Of a DNA stretch of 64,000 nucleotides, positions 57,189 to 64,000 are shown piece after piece; position 1 is the first letter of the stretch; every line of letters begins with the position of its first letter. Below the pieces are notes generated by a model. That model was given only the letters and a program-made list of their open reading frames with translations, made no database searches and was not told where the DNA came from. The position numbers and the translations under genes were made by a program. Source of the DNA: Helianthus annuus. Taxonomy: Eukaryota > Streptophyta > Magnoliopsida > Asterales > Asteraceae. The stretch spans positions 29,601,163 to 29,665,162 of the forward strand of contig NC_035436.2 of the NCBI RefSeq assembly GCF_002127325.2, in the 5' to 3' direction.

Positions 57189-60100
57189 TGTCACACCCCG
57201 GCTTTGCGGAAGCGTGGTTAATTTGGTGTGACTTCTTAATACCATAGCTTAATCATAACAAAGCTATATGAATTTAAAAATATGCAAGATCATCCATTAA
57301 GTTTAAAACCGAAATACCATAACATTGTTTTAACGGGAAACATACCCTAACAACCACAAGCTTGTCCAACAGATACTACAAACTCAAACATAACATAAAC
57401 ATGGTTTAAGGACTGTGACTTGTCCAGGAAAGAGTCACATCCCCAAACCCCGGATGACCTTGGTAACTAGTGCAGCGGGAAAACGTGCCATACCGTGCCA
57501 GATCTTTTAGTTCCCTGAAATACATGTAAGTTGAAAAATCAACAATAATGTTGAGCGAGTTCATGTGTAAGTGAGTAAATAAAGCTTTGTATTTATCAAA
57601 ACCCTGGTATGTAGCAAATAAGGAAAAAGAGATCACCAATGGTTTGCAAGACCATTGATACGTGTGAAGTGCAAGTAGGAAGACTCAACCCTTGCGATTT
57701 TGCGTCGGGGCACAAAGTCACCCCGAGGCCCGTTATGCTGGACCTGGGGTTGGGCTCGCTACACCCAGATAGATATACCGCTTACGTCCCTCGGTCCTAC
57801 AATGAGGATTAATGGCCTCCAGTTCCCGCCTACTCACTCACATGATCTAAGTAGTAACCCTCCTTACGCTAACCATACCATGTAAAAGTACTCATAATCA
57901 TAGTAACATGTATTTCACCCCCGCAGTTTAGAAAACTGAAAAGAGTTAAGAGAAAAGGGGGACATGAACTCACAGTCAGTGCGTCTCTACCAAGTACTCC
58001 AAATCAGGCAGCTGTGCAACGACCTACATGTGCTAATTCTATTAGACGGACGGCCATGCCTTAGCTTTATAGTTTAAGTTTTGGGAAATAGTTAGACAAC
58101 TATTCCGTGTTTACTTTTCGTATATACTTGGTAGTTAATCTCCTTCCCAAGGATGGGGGATTTAATACATGTGCGTTTGAATTATATCATTAAGTCTCAC
58201 TTAATATATATTTTATTTCTAACTCCAAAATATAAATATTTTTCTCAAAAATATTATATTTTCATTTCACATAACACTTCCAAAAATAATACGTTGACAA
58301 AATACGCGTTCATGAATATTTCTGTATAATACGTAAGTTACGTTTTAACGATCGAGTGGTAATATATATTACCAGTGTAACTTATATAGTTATCGTAGAG
58401 GCGTTCGTATTATTTTGGATCTGTTAACGTTCGAAAATATTATTTTTACTCTAAAAATAATATTTATGTATTTTCACAAAATAATCATAAACAGTGTGGT
58501 GAAAAAAGATATTTACCACGTTTAGTTTTGTGAAAATCCCACCTCCGATTATTTAGTAAACAAAGTCATGGCGAAATTTGTATTTCGAAAACATGTCAAA
58601 AATAATTCTAACACTTGTAATGTACATAATTCTAAGTGTTAGGTTTTTAGAAAAATTTCGCCAGAGTTTCCTCTGTAACTGGAGGTGGCCACGCTTTCAA
58701 GCGTATCATTTTCTTTTACAAAATCAATTTCAACAACAACTTTATTTCAATTAACAATTTCCGACACATCAAACTAATCGACAAGTATGTAAATCGCATA
58801 ATCGCATGAACTTGTAGTTTTTCCGAAAACTATTGTGTAAATCCCATTATATTTTGTGGATCTTTATATAAAGTAGATCGATCTCGTGAAAACCTCGTTT
58901 TTAAAGTAAATCCATCTTTACAACTTCTCGTCATCTTTTACAAAATTTGTTATTTGTCGAACCTTTCATTTCACAAGTGTGTACACACTTGTGGTTTATA
59001 AAAATCATACTTGTTAGTGTAAGATCCGTCTTTTTAGAAAACATGATTTCTTTGATACGTGGTTCTTTGAAGATACCACTTGTACATACGTAGATCCGTT
59101 AGTTTCGAATACTATTTTACAAGTAAAAATACTTTTACACAAGTTCATGTTTCTCGTGTGGTAGAGTTTCACCTTTTAACCCTTGTCTCATTCAAAACAA
59201 GCTTATGTCAATATCCATGACCTTAAAAAAACTGGAGTGAATTTCAAGTTTTGTCCTTTATCTTTAGGCCACTTTGCAAGTTTTGTCCTTTATGTTTAAA
59301 TTTGATGAGTTTTGTCCTTTATGTTTAAAAATCAAGCACGTTTTGTCCTTTATGCTTGATTTTTAAGGACAAAACGTGCTTGATTTTTTAAACATAAAGG
59401 ACAAAACGTGTTTGATTTTTAAACATAAAGGGTAAAACGTGCTTGATTTTTAAACATAAAGGACAAAACTCGTCAAATTTAAACATAAAGGACAAAACTT
59501 GCAAAGTGGCCTAAAGATAAAGGACAAAACTTGAAATTCACTCAAAAAACTGGGTTAAATGATGATCCGAGCTACCACAACGTAGATCGGGTCTAGATAA
59601 CCACAAATTTCAATTAGTACAACTTTTACACAACTTATGTGCTATTAACCAACAATATTCATATTTTTAGTGGACTTTTATGCTTCAAATTGTAAGTTTC
59701 CGCATTTTAAACGTTACATAACTTATTAACCACCTTAGAATAGTTCGAGAGAGTGTTTTAAGTGTTATACCTCTAGCTTGAGGCTAGGGAAGAATCTATG
59801 CGAAAAAGAGGTGGATAAAAGCTAGGTAGAGAGGTCCTTCGCCTTCCGTTTGCTCCAAGCTTCCTAATGCGTGACCCTTAACTATTGTATAACCTTGGAA
59901 TGTGGAGATCAAGAGCCGAAAATGGATGGATGTGTGTGTGTGTGTTCGGCCGTGAGTGGTGGAGCAAGAGAGGAGAGAAATTGTGTGGTGTTGTGTGGTG
60001 TGATAACCTCTTGTGCCAACATAGGTTACTTATAGACAATTCTTATGACAATTATCCAATGGATCAAGTGCCTAATAGATATTAGACAACTTCATTAAAA

Positions 60101-60914
60101 TAATGAAAAGAAATGAAGTCTTGTCCCCTCCTAGTTGGGCCGATTACAATGGGGGGGGGGGGGGTACTAGTTCATTTCCAACTAGTTAGTTGGTGATTAG
60201 TTAAGTTAACTAGGTTAGATTTAGGGACTAACTTGGTTAGTTGCGTGTAGTGATTTAAAGCGGGTGTTAGGGTGCTCAGGGACCCTAACTGGCTCAGAAA
60301 AAGACCAATAATGTTACTGTCAATATTTTTATGTTCCGGGTAAAGTCCGGTTGTTCGGTTGGATAGTAATCCGTTAAAGCGCTTAATAAAGCTTTTATGT
60401 GTCGTTAATAATATTTTTAGTGACACAACTTATTTCTCAAAATGTCAGGAATATTTCCTCATGTTTTGGCACTTTATTAGTTAGCCAGAAGCTGAAATGT
60501 TAATTAAAGTGCTGTGTTTGGTGCTTAGTGTACGTTTTAGGCACATCCAGTCATCGTAACTTATTCCTAGAGACGCAGTTCTACAACACTTGTATCCCTA
60601 CACTCACTATGGGTGTAGTAAAATATTTCTGGCTTATTCAGGCGTTAGAGGCAGTATCTGCCTGATGCTGGCTTTATCAGCATGTTCAATAGGTTATCCG
60701 CTCATGGTGCTACTGTGCTTTTATGCATCATGTTTGTCACTAGAGTTCAGTATGTAAATAATGTAATGACGGAAATCAAAGTATGATGCAGATATGTACA
60801 AGTATCATCAGTCAAGTAGCAGTTCATCAGTAATTTCAAGTAAGCACAGTAATTACACAGCAATTAATTATTAATTAGATCGTACGGATACCTGGTTTAG
60901 TGAGGGTTGTCACA
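57189..60914 (-). repeat. E5 5' LTR (3,726 bp including a 309-bp MITE)
   Basis: Matches the 3' LTR throughout. After subtracting the MITE and its TSD it is 3,408 bp against 3,411 bp. Substitutions are scattered (for example CCCCGGCTTTGCGGAAGCG against CCCTGGCTTTGCGGAAGCA). No coding region is supported. Confidence 0.93.
59235..59543. mobile_element. Mutator-like foldback MITE, copy 2 (309 bp)
   Basis: Ends GAGTGAATTTCAAG and CTTGAAATTCACTC (perfect 14-bp inverted repeats). The 9-bp TSD AAAAAACTG is at 59226-59234 and 59544-59552. The empty site is visible in the sister LTR near 48721-48743. The arms are built from TTTTGTCCTTTATGTTTAAA blocks; the right arm has about three tandem AAACATAAAGGACAAAACGTG units, more than the left. 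It belongs to the same family as 1534-1961. No coding sequence. Confidence 0.93.
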
Positions 60915-60919
60915 GAAAC

Positions 60920-61084
60920 TTCCTTTTTCTGGTATAGACCTTTTTAGGAGAAGGGATTTTTAGTTGGATTGTGGAAGAGGAATGACTAAGGCTTGGGAAG
61001 GAATATTGGAAGTAGTGGGTGACTGACCAACAGCTGTTGAAACAACAGGTGTTTCAACCACTGTTGTCATTACAACTGTTGAAA
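60920..61084 (-). pseudogene. Unknown coding remnant, N-terminal piece of copy 2
   Basis: Continues copy 2 beyond E5 and matches 41635-41799. It encodes the serine/threonine/valine-rich start (TTVVETPVVSTAVGQSP on the minus strand) and is cut at 61084 by the repeat junction, so the true N-terminus is not in the window. Confidence 0.5.
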
Positions 61085-64000
61085 GGGCAAAAATAATCTG
61101 GAGCCATCTTGTACGGTATCGAGTTATTATCAACATTAGTTTCGGAATTGTTATTAAACTGGATTAAACACTTGGTAACCAAACGTTTTCATAAAACGGT
61201 GAACTCACCAGCGTTGTCTGATACACTTGTGTGCATGCTCGCAGGTTATAGATATGTGGAACGTGGAACTTGTTGTCTGGGATGCTGGAGTGGTCATGAG
61301 TCGAGACACAAGGAATCATTAGACGAGTCTATTAACTTTCACACGCTTGGTTTACTAAGTACCTAACTGATGGTTTATGCTTCCGTTGAATACGTTGAGT
61401 TATACTTTCTGTATTGTAATACTTATTCATAATAAATGAAAGTTTTTATTTAAATCGTGTATGAGTTCAATGTAATTGGTGGCTAGATCCTCGTACGTCA
61501 CACGCCTCGCGGGGGTTCCCGCATGTGCTAATTTGGGGGCGTGACATGTGTATTTTGCCAAGTATTTGTGGCGTATTCCGGTGTGTATTTATACGTATGA
61601 GAATACGTATTTTTATTGTATTTATTAAGTATTCTTATACTTAATTCTTGTATTTAATTTTCTGGAATATTATTTTTAACCAAAAGATTCACAAATTTTA
61701 CATTCTATATATATATACATTTTAAGAAACTTTTATAGAAAATTATTTACAATTCTTCAATGGCAAAAATATTTATATCTTCATATAAACCTCAAAAATA
61801 ATTTATTTTCAATTTTAACTTAGAAAATATTTATAAATCCATTTTTCACCCTAAAAATAATATTTTCTAAATTTATTTAAGAAAATATATATTTTCTCCA
61901 AAAATATTATATTTTCTAATTGTTCAAGAAATCATATATATTTTCTTTACCCAAAATATTATATTTTCTCCTTGACAAACTATGATATATTTTTGTAGTA
62001 ATTATAAAAATCATATTTTTCGTTTCCTTGGTTTCCAAAATACCGTTTTACTCACTTGTCAAAATATATATAAATTTAATTCCGGAATATTTTGTAGTTG
62101 ATATTCCTTGTTCGGTTTATCCAATTTTTGGGTATAAATTATATGTTTATTTTCTTGGAATATTGGTACTATTTTGTTTTATAATTCTTGGTATTTTGGT
62201 AAGTTATATTATTTCAAGTCCTAAAATAATATAACTAATACACATAATATACAAGTAATCACACAAATTGTGACATCTAAATATATTTTTTCCTAAATAC
62301 ATATTTAGTCACTTTTATTTATCAAAAAACAACCTCCAACATTTATAATTTTTGTAACAAAAACTAAGGCAAATTTTATATGAAAAATCATTGTTAAAAT
62401 TCACTTGCAAACACTTGTTTAAAAATATTTTTCTTAGTGTTTAGGTTTTTGAAAAATTTTGCCATAGTTTCCCCTTAAAAATGGAGGTTTCTATTCTTTC
62501 AAAGCATATCATTTTCTTTTAAAATCATCATCAACCACCAACAACTCATTCAACACTTACCACGTGCCAAAATCATGCCATTTATAGTACTTCATGAACT
62601 TGAAATTTTGTAAAAATTTGCCGTAACTTAGTATGTTGTTAAGTAAGCTTAGTTACCCTTAAAAGTGTGGTTATTTGTTTGTAAATATCATTCTTGTAAA
62701 TTTTAGACTTTCACAACTTGTAAAATGATTTTTCTAAAAATCATTGTTTTGAATTTTTCTTGTTAACAACATATTTCTACACTTGATTTAACACTAAAAC
62801 ATGGTTAGTTACTTTGAAAATCATAACTATGTAAATCTTGTAATTAAACTTGATTTTTTGAGAATACTACTTTTTTCAAATCGTCTACGTATAAGACTAA
62901 TAACATGTATTCATCATCATCTTACACAAAATCATCTTTGTTTTCAAGTTCATGTGAAACATAAAGGGTGATCATCTTGATTTTTCACAAGATCATCCTC
63001 TCACTTGCTAGATCATGTGTTGAATCACAATCTAGCAAGTTTCATATGATGATTAACATCATAAACACAAATAATCAACAATCAAGAAGCACACATACAC
63101 TAAAACAACAATGATTCTTATGATTTAGAGCTTTATATTAAGAGTTATGTTCTTGATTCTTTATGATCTTTGTGATTAACCATCTTACATATACTTTTAA
63201 CCAACATAATAAGAAGTAAAATGAGATTATGAGGGTCTTACTACTAGCACAAGGCTAGGGAAGTGTTCAAAGTTGATGAAGGTGATAAACTTGGTGGTTA
63301 AAAGCTCTAGAGAAAGGTCCTTCCACTTCTAATGGCACCAATCTCCTTAGTTAAGCTCCTTACACCTTTGTAGCACCTTGGATTGAATGATCAAGACTTG
63401 AAAGAGGTGTGTGTGTGGTCTCGGTCGTGAGGGAGGAGAAGAGAGTGAGAGAGTTAAGTGTGGTGTGTTTGTGAAAATGAAGAGTTATGAGATCTTATGG
63501 TCTATTTAAACAACAGTGCCTCTAGTGAAAATTTGGTGTTCCGGGTAGTGTCCGGTTGTTCGGTTGATTACCGGTTCGTTAAAGTGCTAAACTACGCAGT
63601 TTAGTGTGTTTTATGTTCCATTTTATGACAGTTTTGATTCCCGACACCTAGGAAGGTATTCTGGACCGTTAAACTATAACTCTGCACAATATTATGTTGC
63701 TTAAAAGCTAATTTTTGCTGAAAATTGCAGAATTCTGCAGTTTATGTGAGTTTTAGGTACTTTCCGGCACTTAAACTATCACTAGGAAGGCAGTTTCATA
63801 ATCCTTACTTTCCTACACACTATACTAGGGTAACTCTTGGTTTCTGGCTCATTATGTGTCTCAATACCATGTCTGTCTGAGTACTGAACTCCCATCAGTA
63901 CTTATAGTTTATCTGATAACTGTTCTAACTTTGTTTCAGGCGTCACTTGAATCATAAAGTGTTGCATGCAATAATGATATGATATCATGCAATATGTGAT
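61085..64000. repeat. Tandem segmental repeat, copy 3 (runs off the right edge)
   Basis: Starts GGGCAAAAATAATCTGG exactly as copy 2. It contains 462 bp of E2 LTR end (61085-61546) and then the E6 LTR fragment to the window end. The TA tract is short here (near 61705-61718), without the palindromic MITE. Confidence 0.9.
61547..64000 (-). repeat. E6 LTR fragment, copy 3
   Basis: Matches 42262 onward (minus the MITE) and 37642 onward with scattered differences. The right end lies beyond the window. No gene is seen in these 2.4 kb. Confidence 0.75.

Larger units (their letters stand above)
46688..60914 (-). mobile_element. E5: full-length Ty3/gypsy (Tekay/Del-like) retrotransposon with a pre-gag ORF
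   Basis: It is 14,227 bp, with TG...CA ends and perfect 5-bp TSDs GAAAC (46683-46687 and 60915-60919). Copy 1 shows the empty site GAAAC at 41630-41634. In minus orientation the order is 5' LTR (60914-57189), PBS (57185-57174), ORF0 (56763-55162), gag (54744-53389), PR-RT-RNase H-IN (to 50134), PPT (50108-50099), 3' LTR (50098-46688). The LTRs differ by roughly 1-2 percent by eye, apart from a MITE in the 5' LTR. The chromovirus-type integrase tail supports a Tekay/Del-like placement. Confidence 0.95.
41800..61084. repeat. Tandem segmental repeat, copy 2 (interrupted by MITE and E5)
   Basis: Same content as copy 1. Without E5 plus its TSD (14,232 bp) the unit is 5,053 bp; the excess over copy 1 is explained by the 392-bp palindromic MITE and TA-tract length. 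It ends with the same CTGTTGAAA junction into copy 3. Confidence 0.9.

Overview
This window is intergenic plant chromatin. It is a nest of LTR retrotransposons and DNA transposons, and I see no host single-copy gene, rRNA, tRNA or CRISPR array. Supporting features are Ty3/gypsy pol domains with 1.3-4.3 kb LTRs, initiator-Met-tRNA primer binding sites, a copia-type gag, a PIF/Harbinger transposase, Mutator-type MITEs with 9-bp target duplications, and AT-rich noncoding DNA. The gag and pre-gag proteins resemble elements I associate with Asteraceae, but that is recollection, so I claim only a flowering plant, probably a eudicot.

Layout. E1 (1-4489, minus) is the 5' half of a Ty3/gypsy element: LTR, PBS, a broken pre-gag frame, gag and the start of protease. 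A Mutator-like MITE sits at 1534-1961. E2 (about 4490-37641, plus) is an old Ty3/gypsy element. Its 5' LTR is split by E1, by a solo LTR (4574-5431), by a Harbinger element (5529-7392) and by E3. Its decayed interior is 31323-35504 and its intact 3' LTR is 35505-37641. E3 (8451-30983, plus) is a copia-type element that has gag but no pol. E4 (13910-28642, plus) lies inside E3; it is a Ty3/gypsy element with two LTRs of 4,263 bp that look identical, but its pol is full of stop codons.

From 37180 to the window end the sequence is a tandem triplication of a 4.6-kb unit (copies start at 37180, 41800 and 61085). Each unit holds the last 462 bp of the E2 LTR, part of another LTR family (E6, minus) and a decayed lysine/glutamate-rich reading frame I do not recognise. 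Copy 2 carries a doubly palindromic MITE (42444-42835) and E5 (46688-60914, minus). E5 is a 14.2-kb Ty3/gypsy element with gag, protease, RT, RNase H, integrase and an extra 534-codon frame before gag. A second Mutator-like MITE (59235-59543) sits in its 5' LTR.

The order of events can be read from empty and filled sites. E6 entered the unknown frame, E2 entered E6, and the 4.6-kb unit was then triplicated. E5 and the palindromic MITE entered copy 2, and a MITE entered E5. Independently E1, the solo LTR, Harbinger and E3 entered the E2 5' LTR, and E4 entered E3. The most unusual signal is a set of four hairpins in the E2 LTR leader that keep the same TGAGA loop while their stems change with base pairing preserved.
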